Below are positions 27,364-36,825 of a stretch of DNA of 37,503 bases, one piece after another (position 1 is the stretch's first letter; each line of letters starts with the position of its first letter). The stretch is taken from positions 1 through 37,503 of the forward strand of contig JAUCBJ010001466.1 of the NCBI GenBank assembly GCA_032718475.1, in the 5' to 3' direction. Made by a program: the position numbers and the translations under genes. The notes under the pieces are model-generated. The model was not told the DNA's origin, did not search any database, and worked only from the letters and a program-made list of their open reading frames with translations. Source of the DNA: Nemertoderma westbladi. Lineage: Eukaryota > Xenacoelomorpha > Nemertodermatida > Nemertodermatidae.

Positions 27364-29943
27364 TTAATAATTGTATAAGTCTAATAGGACTGAGTGTCGG
27401 TCACTATGTGTTCCCGTGGTGGCGTTTAGGATTGATTGGGTGTAGAACAGGCGGTAGGAGTTAGTTGCGCTCAGGGATGTAGCTTGGATATTCTTTAGGT
27501 GTCTGCGTATAGAGCTGAAGCTAAATTTGGAAATACTGAGATTGGCCAAGCTTGGGAGGTTTAGGTCCCAGACGGCGTGTGCATAGCTATCAAATGTGTC
27601 TACCTTGAACAGTCGCCCTAGATGGCCGGACAGCAGATAATCGAAAAGATAAGTTACTTTGGCATTGCGGCAATTAAATATGTTGAATATCGTGGTGGCA
27701 GTTTTAAGTTTAATCATAGCATCTGGTGGTAGTCCGTTAAATAACATTGCCAGGGTGTCGGAAGGGATATAGTTTGATGCTCACAGGAATCTTCGCATTG
27801 CCCATCTTAAATAGCGCGCTATAACTGTCGTATAGACATGATCGAGCGACTCACAGCCGTACAGTATTGCTGGTAGGCAGATGCATTGCCAGATTTTGGC
27901 AACAACGTTTAGTGGTACGCTATCTATTGCGAATCCGCGTTGTTCTAAACGGCTGATATTGACTAAGGTTTTCATCCGAAAATGTTTGTCTAAGTTGTGG
28001 GGCGTGGCAGGTAGTGGGAGGCCGAGATACAAACAGCTGTCTTCGGATATGTGGGTGATATCGAATTCTGGGATCCGTAGGGTTATGTCAGTTACACTGC
28101 ATCCAATTTCGTTTAAGAGTAGGTAGTGGGTTTTCTTAATATTTAAGGTTAAACTGAAGTCTTGGAAGTATGTGTGACATAAAATAGCCATCCTCTGGAG
28201 GTCCGACTTTAAATTAGCAATTAGTATGATGTCGTCCCCGTAACTTATTAAACTGAAGGAGTGACTTCCCACGTGGACTCCGAGATTGCTGTTGACTATG
28301 TCTTCGAATAGCTGTGCGATGTAAACATTGAAGAGGAATGACGATAGTAAACTTCCCTGTCTTAATCCCCGTTCAAGTATTATGGGGTTTTTCCTGATTA
28401 ATTTTCCTGAACAAATAAATGACGTCCCTGAGTGGAGGTAAGCCATAAGCATCCGAGTGAGGTTAGGTCCCACATTGGATTTCTGTAGGATACTGTATAG
28501 TTTGGTATAATCAACTGTGTCAAAGGCTGATGATAAGTCCAACGATAGGATGTGGGTAGCTGAGTGGTGTTTATTGAAGTACTTAATGATGTTAGTTACC
28601 GTCAAGTATGTCATTTCGGTGCTGATTTTCGGTTTGAAACCAAGCTGAAGTTCGTTAGTCTGTAACATTGGTGTTAGTTCCTTAAGGATCAGGGCTTCCC
28701 ATAATTTAGTAATAATAGCTATGATAGTCACAGCACGATAGTTCTTAGGTACTGTTTTATCGAGAGACCTTCCCTTGTAGATTGGTATTAGAAGTGATTC
28801 CCCTAGTTGGGATGGGCAAGTGCCAGTGATTCGCATTGTGTTGAACATATGGGCCAGGCACTGTAGCAATTCTTTGTTGGTCCCGTATATCAAATGTTCC
28901 GCCCTCAGGTTGTTCGTATCAGCTGATTTCTTTCTATTAAGGGACATGATCGCTTCTGCAATATCGTTAGGGTTGATTAGTGGAATATCCTCATTGATTG
29001 GGATCTGGCTGAGCTCCTCCATCGTATTCTTATGTGAGTTAGGCGCTTTAAAGTGGCCCTGGTAGTAGTTTGATAGGTTGTCTGCCGCCTCACTGGTGAG
29101 ATCCGTCAGTTGGCATCTTGGTTTGACCGTCCTCCAGAAACGGTTGTCGTTCCCTTTACATAGATCTGCGAGGTTGTTTATGTGGTTCTGATAGTATCTC
29201 CTTTGGGTCTGAGACACGGCAATGCTGTATTTACGGCTGGAGGTGAGGTAATTAGTGTAAAAGTAGTTGTCATGGCTTTTGAGTCCCCCATTGGTTTCCC
29301 ATGCTTGCTTTGCTTTATCAAACTCGGCTTTTAAAGGACCGATGTTGTTTTCCTGGGGAAATTTGTTCAAGGATAGCTTGTTATTGTATTTTGATTTATT
29401 TCCTAGTGAGGAGAATGAGCTGGGGATGTTGTTTCTCGCCGCATCTATTATTGTAGCAGAGATAATGTCTAGGGATTTTGTTGCATGGGATGGTTCGACT
29501 GAGTACATATGTTCGGGTCCGCTGTATATTGAGTTTGATTGGGAGATGAAGGAGGTTTTAATTTCATTGTTGTAATTATTCAGTTGTTGTACTGTGGCTT
29601 TATCGAAGTGAAAGCGTTCTAATTTCCGCTCATGTACAAGGGTCTTATGTAGTAAAACATTGTCGTTATATGACTCTAGTGTTATATTGATTGATATTGG
29701 TACATGGTCAGATAGGTTGCAGGGTTCATCCTCTGAAATGATACATGAGTGAAAACTTTCCAGCATGTTTTGGGAGATTAGGATATGGTCGATGTAGGAT
29801 GAATGCAAGATCCGTCCATCTTTTCTTTTCTTCCGGTAAGTTGCCAGGGGTCCGAAAGCCCGATTTTGTAGGTCTGCAATGGATAGATCAAATTCGTTAG
29901 TGATAAGTTCATTAAAGATCTTTCCAAACACCACTGACACCAC
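27364..29943 (-). pseudogene. LINE ORF2 fragment: endonuclease C-terminus and reverse transcriptase
   Basis: About 859 codons with one in-frame TGA at 27781-27783; the frame continues past it for 138 codons to the stop at 27364. Residues 1-90 hold the C-terminal end of an AP endonuclease (SSYIDHILIS, then SDHVPI at 78-83 with the catalytic His). RT occupies about 380-640: LLIPIYKGR, NYRAVTIIAIITKLWE, SLDLSSAFD with the first catalytic Asp (469), GLRQGS (526-531) and YGDD at 568-571 instead of the commoner FADD/YADD. The first residues (MVSVVF) derive from the GGTGTC-rich junction rather than the element. Apart from truncation and one stop, the frame is intact, so the insertion is fairly young. 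Confidence 0.9.
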
Positions 29944-29970
29944 TAGTAGACACCACTCGTAGACACCACT
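29944..29970. repeat. GACACCACT junction repeats
   Basis: Short GACACCACT-type words occur about four times between 29933 and 29980, at the boundary between the LINE 5' end and repeat copy 2, which itself begins GACACCATT. They look like filler or slippage at an insertion junction. Confidence 0.6.
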
Positions 29971-31101
29971 GACACCATTGTGTATCGGATTAATTAATTA
30001 GGATAATCAATTAAACCCTAATTAGGAGTCGTAAGACACCTATTAGGGTTTAATTGTACAAATTAATTGATGACACCTGTCAATTAGGGTCTAATTAGCC
30101 TACTTAGGAGGTGTCACCCAGACAGTATGGCGCCAGTCAGTTGGGTCTAACTGTCACAAAGAGGACCAAGACCCTACTACTTATACTGTATTATATATAT
30201 TTTATTTGGTCTACCACGAGACGTTTTTTATTTTTATTATTATTTCTGTTTTATTTTGAAATGTTTACGTATCAAGGTCTATTTGATTTGACATTTTAAA
30301 CTTGAATTATATTTAGCCTATTTTCAGTACAATTCCTAAATTATATGTTTGTTTACTTGAGTTTATATCCACCTAAATGTATAATTTAATTGTGCCTTGG
30401 TGGTGTTTTCCCCTTTTAATAGTAATTTTAATTTTTAATAGAGTGTAATAATAATAATAATAATAATATCCTACCATCTAATTTTTATCATTTATCAACA
30501 TCCTTCCTATTGTTAATTATACCAATTTTATAAATTAGTAATGGTCTTGTGGTTTGTACAATGTTTACCGGTACTAATTACCTGTAGTATACAAATAAAT
30601 ATATTTTTTTATGACATCGTGTGATAGCATCGGTGATGTAAGTAAGTACTGAAGTAGGCCTAATATCTAATAAGAGAGTTTACTTTGTAGACTAATAATA
30701 ATTATAACTTGCCACAGCACGACAGAAGCACCAGCATACAGACATAGCTGCATAGCAGCAGCATCCATAGCTGGTTTGATAGTCGCTGGTGTGGTACCGG
30801 TAGCGGTAGGCCTATGGCTGGGCTTAAACTATGGTTGTCTCCTATTCGAACACGAATTGTCTCATTACCGGAGGCGTTTGGAATAGGTGGAAGAAGAGTG
30901 ACTGGTAGCTGTTACCGGCACTCTAACGCCACTACAAGTCAGCCACCTCTTAAGGAAATTAAAAAATTGCTAACTGCGGACCGGAGAGGTATGTTATGAT
31001 GGTTTCGGTTTGGGAAGAAAAAAATTATTGATGACGGATCGAAACCCCAAAACATTGTTATTATTTACTGTTAAGTTAAACAGTCCTGTTGACTGTTGGA
31101 T
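29971..31101 (+). repeat. 1.13-kb direct repeat, copy 2 (promoter region plus first exon)
   Basis: Near-identical to 25726-26866. This copy sits next to the second exon (31230-31435), and sequence after 31101 continues as its intron, so copy 2 is in the native 3' context while copy 1 keeps the native 5' context. Confidence 0.95.
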
Positions 31102-31435
31102 ACGGCAACTCAAGTTTAATCCTTAATTCTGTAATTCGTACCCAATCAGCCCATTCTAACTATCATAGGTACCGGTACAGCATACCCACCAACGATTATC
31201 GCCTCCTTTTTATAACCGTTTTCTTTTAGATTCCGGAAACTACACGGCTAAGCTGATGAATGTAATCGAAGAGCAGTTGTTGGGGAGAGAACACCTGGAG
31301 AGAAAGATAGCTGAAATGGAGAGCTTTAATATCCACGGACTGGATGAAATCAACGCGAGGAGGGTGATCGTGGAAGATGGCATCAAGAAATATGTCGATG
31401 ACTCTCGAGATAAATTAGAACGTCTCATTAAATGA
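30814..31435 (+). CDS. Small two-exon gene, 126-residue protein, function unknown
   Basis: Exon 1 is 30814-30988 (ATG to donor G|GTATGT). The 241-bp intron ends in TTCTTTTAG at 31229. Exon 2 is 31230-31435, ending at TGA. Lengths 175+206 give 127 codons in register, and the junction codon is split after its first base. The N-terminus (MAGLKLWLSPIRTRIVSLP) is basic and lacks acidic residues up to the Glu at position 20, as in mitochondrial targeting sequences. Exon 2 encodes a charged helical segment (KLMNVIEEQLLGREHLERK, then DEINARRVIVEDG and DDSRDKLERLIK). I do not recognise the family. Clean splice sites, matching phase and an intact frame support a real gene. Confidence 0.7.
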
Positions 31436-31759
31436 TATTATTTGTCCTTAATCCTTACCTCAGGAGTAAAACCAGTTAGCCTACAGATAAATGTCTAGTT
31501 TGTGATGGTTTTTTTGTCTTTTTTAACTTTGACAGCCCTCAAGAAATGTTTGATGGTAGGCCTAAGTAAGAGCCTACGATCCAAGGATGACTTACTATAA
31601 GTACAATGAACACATCTCCAATCAGACTATACACAACCTTGTAGGTGTTTCATTAGTATACCTTAGGTTGACACTTGCAAAGCCGCCTCCGCTTTGCAGG
31701 ACATTGCTTTCGCCGTGAGGACCAGCATGTGCACAATATCGTGTGCTTTGGCAGCCTCA
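31436..31759. other. Downstream region of the small gene
   Basis: 3' flank. No obvious AATAAA within 100 bp of the stop. A small hairpin GCAAAGCCGCCTCCGCTTTGC lies at about 31678-31698. No other gene. Confidence 0.4.
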
Positions 31760-31872
31760 TGGAGTGAATAAGCATGCTGGACAGCCCATTAATTTCTTGA
31801 GCCGCATCTTAAAGGACACTGGCCTTAAAGATGCGAATGATCTAGCAAATGTCATGGGTGATAAGGAGTTGT
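31760..31872 (+). pseudogene. LINE C-terminal tail remnant
   Basis: The translation AGQPINFLSRILKDTG...DLANVMGDKEL matches the tail of the LINE at 9246-9845 (GQPMTFLRRILKDTG, DLANVMGDREL). It ends abruptly at about 31872, where TTGTTCGCGCTTT begins. Confidence 0.75.
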
Positions 31873-32199
31873 TGTTCGCGCTTTTATAAACAATAGATTC
31901 TATTATTCTATTGGCTGCTTTACCCTGATGTGTACTGGAATCGAACACTTCGGGGCGTTTGGATCTAACATCCTACAGAGTTGGGCGTATAGTATGACAT
32001 TTTATAGAGTTTGGAGTAAACTAGCTTATCGCTACAAAAATGTGCATTTTAGGCCGCAGAAGCTTTAACAGTTGTGGCGGTGCAACTTTGTCGGTGACGC
32101 AATGCGAATAGTAGTTTTTGTTTTGGAGGAGGGTCTTTAAATCTCAGACAGGGTTATTATTATAACTTTTGTTGGGCACAGCTTTTGCAAAGTCGGCAA
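31873..32199. other. Spacer beginning with a possible terminus of the coding repeat
   Basis: TGTTCGCGCTTT at 31873-31884 equals the end of copy B (34022), and TTGGCTGCTTTACCC about 30 bp later resembles its TTGGCAGTTTAACCC. This may be a small third fragment of that repeat. Nothing else recognised. Confidence 0.4.
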
Positions 32200-32267
32200 T
32201 GACGTCCAGGTGGGATCGAACTGGTGACCTCCGAGTTGGAAGTCTGACGCTCTAACCATAATAATTA
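32200..32267 (-). repeat. tRNA-like SINE head, minus strand
   Basis: On the minus strand: TGGTTAGAGCG (A box, 32249-32259) and AGTTCGATCCCA (B box, 32211-32222), separated by an anticodon-arm-like CTTCCAA. The stems pair poorly, so this is a tRNA-derived SINE or tRNA pseudogene rather than a working tRNA. Confidence 0.65.
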
Positions 32268-32463
32268 AGGTTCAAATTATTAACTCTTATATTCACTATT
32301 ATACTAATATATACTTATATTCACTTATATAATAAGTTTGCTGACTTGCATGTTAGCCACAGCCACTGTAATAGATCCCAATCAAACATTCCTTAAAGGA
32401 ACGTAAAGCAAAACGCGAGAGAAGCGAGTAAAATTTTTTTTGTTTAGTATTGCTAATATGAAA
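32268..32463. other. AT-rich spacer
   Basis: No gene or RNA recognised. Confidence 0.4.
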
Positions 32464-32890
32464 CTATGGTGGCCCTCAGCGGCCTGTTTTGTAATCTTTT
32501 TTTTGTTTCCCCGACTTGCAAACTCGTTCGAACGACTTTACAAAACTAGGGGGAACAAATCTAATTGGCTGGAGTGGTTTCTATAACAACGGAACTCCAA
32601 TCAAGTTTTTTCGTAATAATGAGACAATTGAAATGCAAGTGTTCAACTCAAAACCATAATGATATACTAACTAGGTACTGTTTACCCATTCGATAAAAAG
32701 GGTTATCATGGAGACAGCAGCTTCAGTCTGATTGGCTAATTATGGAAACAAACTTGATTGGAGTTCCGTTGTTATAGAAACCACTCCAGCCAATTAGATT
32801 TGTCCCCCCTAGTTTTGTAAAGTCGTTCGAACGAGTTTGCAAGTCGGGGAAACAAAAGAATGATTAAAAAACTGGCCGCTCAGGGCCACC
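32464..32890. mobile_element. hAT-like MITE with 145-bp inverted arms
   Basis: Arms at about 32465-32607 and 32750-32890 are inverted copies with few mismatches, sharing for example AACTCGTTCGAACGACTTTA in one orientation. Ends read GGTGGCCCTCAGCGGCC and its near complement. ATATGAAA flanks both sides (32456-32463 and 32891-32898), an 8-bp duplication of the hAT size, although four extra bases (CTAT) sit at the left end. No coding capacity. Confidence 0.7.
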
Positions 32891-32916
32891 ATATGAAAAG
32901 GCCTGATTGTCTCTGT

Positions 32917-33200
32917 TAAGGGCCTGGCTTTTGGGGACCCTCTGGCCCGGAGCCCCTTACACAGACCCTGGAAATTTTAATAGTAATCGTGTGTTGAGAG
33001 ATTTACGAAGATTTATTAATGTAAATTTACATAGTAATTGAAATATTATATTAATACCATGTATATAATAATAGTTCAACAAATAATATTATTAATGTTA
33101 TTTTTATAAAAGAAATGTCTTGTATAGTAGTTGTGTGGAGGCCCCCTTGTTGTGGGAGGCCATAGGCCGCGGCCTATGCCTAAATCCGGCCCTCGCTGTA
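32917..33200. mobile_element. Possible DNA-transposon remnant
   Basis: A GC-rich left edge (GGGCCTGGCTTTTGGGGACC) and right edge (GGCCATAGGCCGCGGCCTAT, then GCCTAAATCCGGCCCT) surround AT-rich sequence. The right edge read inward (AGGGCCGGATTTAGGCATAG) resembles ends of widespread hAT-type repeats. Evidence is limited to these ends. Confidence 0.35.
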
Positions 33201-33590
33201 CCCGCGCAGTCTGAAAATGAGGCAGAAATAAAATTAGTGAGGAACTATGTAACTAAATACGTCTATACATGACATGATTTTGCATTAATTATAATTCAAC
33301 ATCGTATTCAATCGGAATTCGCCAATTCTAAATTTCCATGGCTCTATTATATTATTAGATAAAGTTCGACTCCAATCAAATGGTATCGAAGACTGCACGG
33401 ACTTGACTAGCCTATCTAAAATAGACTGAAATTCCTGTTGATATTCTATTGCATTTCAGTTTAGATTTCCTCTACTGAACTTTATTATTTTGGTGGGTTC
33501 GTTTTTGTTACCGATATGATCGATATCTTTCAAATGTAAATTAAATATGGCCGGATTTACTATTCAGTTTTTTGAAACTTACATTGATTA
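33201..33590. other. Spacer, nothing recognised
   Basis: About 390 bp of AT-rich sequence without a supported feature. Confidence 0.4.
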
Positions 33591-34020
33591 AAGGTATGCC
33601 TGCACAGCAGTGTAGGTTTACGGTAAAGGTATGCCTGCACGCACAGCAGTGTAGGTTTACGGTAAAGGTATGCCTGTACAGCAGTGTAGGTTTACGGTAA
33701 AGGTATGCCTGTACAGCAGTGTAGGTTTACGGTAAAGGTATGCCTGCACAGCAGTGTAGGTTTACGGTAAAGGTATGCCTGTACAGCAGTGTAGGTTTAC
33801 GGTAAAGGTATGCCTGTACAGCAGTGTAGGTTTACGGTAAAGGTATGCATGCACAGCAGTGTAGGTTTACGGTAAAGGTATGCCTGCACAGCAGTGTAGG
33901 TTTAGGGTAAAAGTATGCATGCACAGCAGTGTAGGTTTACGGTAAAGGTATGCCTGTACAGCAGTGTAGGTTTACGGTAAAGGTATGCCTGTACAGCAGT
34001 GTAGGTTTACGGTAAAGGTA
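33591..34020. repeat. 34-bp minisatellite, about 12 copies
   Basis: Tandem 34-bp units AAGGTATGCCTG(C/T)AC plus AGCAGTGTAGGTTTACGGT. One unit has a 4-bp CGCA insertion. The array ends mid-unit exactly where copy B of the coding repeat begins (TTGTTCGCGC, 34021). Confidence 0.95.
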
Positions 34021-34129
34021 TTGTTCGCGCTTTCAGACCTTTGGCAGTTTAACCCACCAAATTAAGATGTCTTCTAGATATTAAATCGGTTTTTAGTCTA
34101 TGACAAGTATTTGATTCACTACACTAGTC

Positions 34130-34185
34130 GAAACCAATCTGTGCGCGATCATTCACCCGCTGGATATTCCCGGGAGATTGGGTTC
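34130..34185 (-). other. Conserved hairpin near the end of copy B
   Basis: On the minus strand GAACCCAATCT pairs with AGATTGGTTTC apart from one position, enclosing an inner CCCG/CGGG stem. Counterpart of 20945-20994. Confidence 0.5.
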
Positions 34186-34889
34186 GACGGTTTAATTTTA
34201 TTGCTATGTAAGCCTAATGTATTATTCGACTGACAGTACTATATAATCTCTGACAATATTATTCACCTTCGGTAATATTAACAGTTCCTTTAGGACGTGG
34301 CGCTTTATCTATATAAACAGAGTTATTACTTAAACTACTCACAACGATATGGCTTAATTATAATTCACATATATGGCGCATTCTTTAGGAATTGCTTCTT
34401 TAACAGACTCACTCATACACAATGCTGCACAATACTGCACACTAATCTGCCAATCTTCACTGATTTTAATCACATATAAAAGGAACACAGACTGACTCAT
34501 GTAGGGTCTATCAAATAACATTAGATTCACTTCAAACCACTTTAACATAAGTCACAATCGTTTATCTGTAACCCTTCTCTCTTACCTTCGGTATATCAAG
34601 AATATTGGGTTTCGGGGTTATTTATCGTTATTCCAAATATAATAATTCATCAACCATATTATGAAGAACTGACGGTAAATAGCAGTATAAAACAACAATG
34701 AAAACACTGATTGTTATGAGTTTGCAATGTTTCAGCAGTCAGTATGTATGATCAGTTAGCAGTGATTCCATGAGAGTCAGGTCAGTTAAAGGATATATGT
34801 CCTTATAATTAAACCTACTAGTGTAAAACTAAAAACTGAAAACACGGAGGTGCCAAAAGCCGGTTCTTAGGCTCTGGGCAAAAACATAA

Positions 34890-34950
34890 CACTGAACTAC
34901 TGAGATTCTGTATATACCTCCAACACATAGACAACAAACGCTCTGATTGG
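34890..34950 (-). promoter_or_regulatory. Possible promoter inside copy B (CCAAT, TATA, initiator)
   Basis: On the minus strand CCAATCAGAG (34941-34950) is followed by TATATA (34911-34916) and, about 25 bases on, TCAGTG (34890-34895), matching an arthropod-type initiator. The CCAAT box is conserved in copy A (20161-20170), but the TATA box is not evident there. Confidence 0.35.
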
Positions 34951-35305
34951 TCAACCTGAACAACGAGAGAACAGAGAAACAAAGAAACGTCGACGTGGCA
35001 ATATCAGCTGCTAGCCGTCGTCATGGTAGCGACACTGTTTTCAAGAGTATCGAGCTTTTACGTCACGGAATTACGGATTATGTCCTCTAAAGTACAAATA
35101 CAGAAGAAATAGCTTTTATTTCCGCTAAAACACCAGTACAGCAAGGACACGGCCTTTTATGCCTGGTAAACCAACTACAGAGTATTTTAAGGGAAAATAA
35201 CCGACTAATTACGCAAAAGCTTTTACACCGCTCCCAGAAGATGGGATTTAAGTTTATAAAATATAACAAATCACAGTTTCTAAAATATAAAAATACTCTA
35301 AACAG

Positions 35306-35466
35306 TTAGTCTTTCTTGCGCGGACGGCGTTTACGCAGTTTCTTGAGGCTAGCAAGAGTCCTTTTCTCTTTGGGGGAAGCCACTTTACTAGGAGGGCCAT
35401 AACTCCTGGGTGAAGGGTGCAATATGATTGCATCCGAAGGTGTAGGATTATGGTCGAGGTATCTGC
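35306..35466 (-). pseudogene. ORF2 C-terminal remnant of copy B
   Basis: Right of the deletion junction the sequence encodes the same tail as ORF2 of copy A, ending KKLRKRRPRKKD and a stop at 35306-35308. Its N-terminal part is deleted. Basic residues are kept or replaced by other basic residues. Confidence 0.55.
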
Positions 35467-35877
35467 CGTTTCGATATGCTTCTCCTCGAGCTGATTTTCC
35501 TCCGCTCGTAGCTGGATACGTTCATCCAAAAACTCTCGCAGAGAATAGGATCGTCCAAGTTCGATAACTTCTTAGAGATTCTGGACTTCCCAATCGAATT
35601 GAGATAAGGCCAATTCGTTTATCGATTGGACTTACTGTTATAACTTACGTTTATCTGAACAAACGCAGGTTTCTTTTTTGATCTTTATAGAATAGCGTTT
35701 AACTCGTTTCGTACAACGCTCTCCTTCACCTTGATGAGGGGTTGTATCGCGTTAAACGGGAACGACCATACGGTTGGATAGTGATATTAGGTGTCCGCGT
35801 CACAATCCGGCTAGGTAAGATGGGCGGCTAGCTAGAAATCACTGTAGGAGTGTTACCGATTAATTGTTAGGGTAGCA
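35467..35877 (-). pseudogene. Decayed middle of ORF1 in copy B
   Basis: Matches about 18600-18988 of copy A, including the EENQLEEKHIE charged segment. Frameshifts and stops prevent a continuous reading. Confidence 0.5.
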
Positions 35878-36825
35878 CTAGATCTTGAACAGTGAATACC
35901 GTCCGCGAGGATCCGCGACACCACCAGGATCGCAGGTCTGAGGTCCAACTAAGGAATGAGGAGGTTTGACCGAGTATTCCGAAACTCTGATCATTGGTTT
36001 ATTTAAGGATCGTCTGAGTCGAACGAGCGTAGGTGATACATTGAACAAGTTTCGCTCGAAACTCCTGTAAGTATAGCGAATAAAACCGTGTTTAAAGCAA
36101 CGTCTCCGCGGATGTTTATGTCTTTCCGTTTGTTGGTTGGGTCTTGGGCATTCATTGCAATAATACCCAAAAACGTACGTCTTGTAGGGGGAACGCGTGT
36201 GATCTTTCTCCAGCTTACAATATTCCTCCATCCGTTCGAAGCTATTCGGTACAACAGGTAGCGGTCGATCGGCGGTAAGATACATCATAGGGGAATCGGG
36301 CCGTTTGAGTTCTACCATGCAGTCATGATGTATACCTTGAGGATATCGAGTTTCTAGATTTTGTTGACTGGCAATATTGAGATATGTTTCTATCAGGAAT
36401 TCCAGATAATCGTTGAAGTCGCTGCGTTTATCCAGCTCCTCAACGTCTTCTCTTTCGATTCGGTTTCGCATAGAATTCTCATGTTCGATTCTCGGTTTAT
36501 TGTTCCGCCTCCGCTGGGTATGATATTTAAATAGAACCATTTCCCCTTTGGTGTCTATATCGTCTATATCGTGTAAATCGATAGGATGACCAGTAGTTAA
36601 GCAGGCCATATACGTACCATTACGCTGCGTATATCGAGCAGCGAATTTTCTATAGTCCAACTCGCGCGCGAGCTGCTCTTGGGACATTGGCGGTTCGATA
36701 TAACGACCATCGTCCTCCGCAGCAGTTGGACTAACGTCGCCGCGTATTAAGCTATCAACAAACGCTTGTAAAAGTAGAGTATATCGCTCCCCGATACCAA
36801 GACCATCTTCTATCAACTCCGTCAT
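35878..36825 (-). CDS. ORF1 N-terminal part of copy B, open for 315 codons
   Basis: Starts MTELIEDGLGIGERYTL, as in copy A, and reads through positions that are stops there. It carries the putative zinc-binding part (YYCNECPRPN, then CFKH after RRR). Between residues of EEYCK and YYC its frame differs from copy A by two opposite single-base shifts, so one copy encodes a wrong 20-residue stretch. It ends at a stop after RYSLFKI, earlier than copy A's homologous frame. The preceding leader (36826-37100) is also conserved. No recognised family. Confidence 0.55.
   Translation of the reverse strand: MTELIEDGLGIGERYTLLLQAFVDSLIRGDVSPTAAEDDGRYIEPPMSQEQLARELDYRKFAARYTQRNGTYMACLTTGHPIDLHDIDDIDTKGEMVLFKYHTQRRRNNKPRIEHENSMRNRIEREDVEELDKRSDFNDYLEFLIETYLNIASQQNLETRYPQGIHHDCMVELKRPDSPMMYLTADRPLPVVPNSFERMEEYCKLEKDHTRSPYKTYVFGYYCNECPRPNQQTERHKHPRRRCFKHGFIRYTYRSFERNLFNVSPTLVRLRRSLNKPMIRVSEYSVKPPHSLVGPQTCDPGGVADPRGRYSLFKI

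Larger units (their letters stand above)
26867..29943 (-). mobile_element. 5'-truncated non-LTR retrotransposon (LINE)
   Basis: The element runs on the minus strand from inside an AP-type endonuclease through reverse transcriptase to a 3' UTR. It fills the space between the two 1.14-kb direct repeats almost exactly. The N-terminal endonuclease half and any ORF1 are missing, the usual outcome of incomplete target-primed reverse transcription. The clade is not certain; the RT looks Jockey/CR1-like. Confidence 0.88.

Noticed and set aside
27881-29575. Plus-strand frames inside the LINE
   Set aside because: Shadows of the long minus-strand reverse transcriptase frame.
25726-31101. The 1.14-kb direct repeats as LTRs of a retrotransposon
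   Set aside because: They contain a spliced-gene first exon, lack TG...CA ends, and enclose a minus-strand LINE with its own ends.
31240-31428. 62-codon minus frame opposite exon 2
   Set aside because: Shadow of the plus-strand exon, which has splice signals and a phase match.
32200-32267. Functional tRNA gene on the minus strand
   Set aside because: Stem pairing is poor and flanks do not form an acceptor stem.
33591-34020. CRISPR-like array of 34-bp repeats
   Set aside because: Repeats are contiguous without spacers; simple minisatellite.
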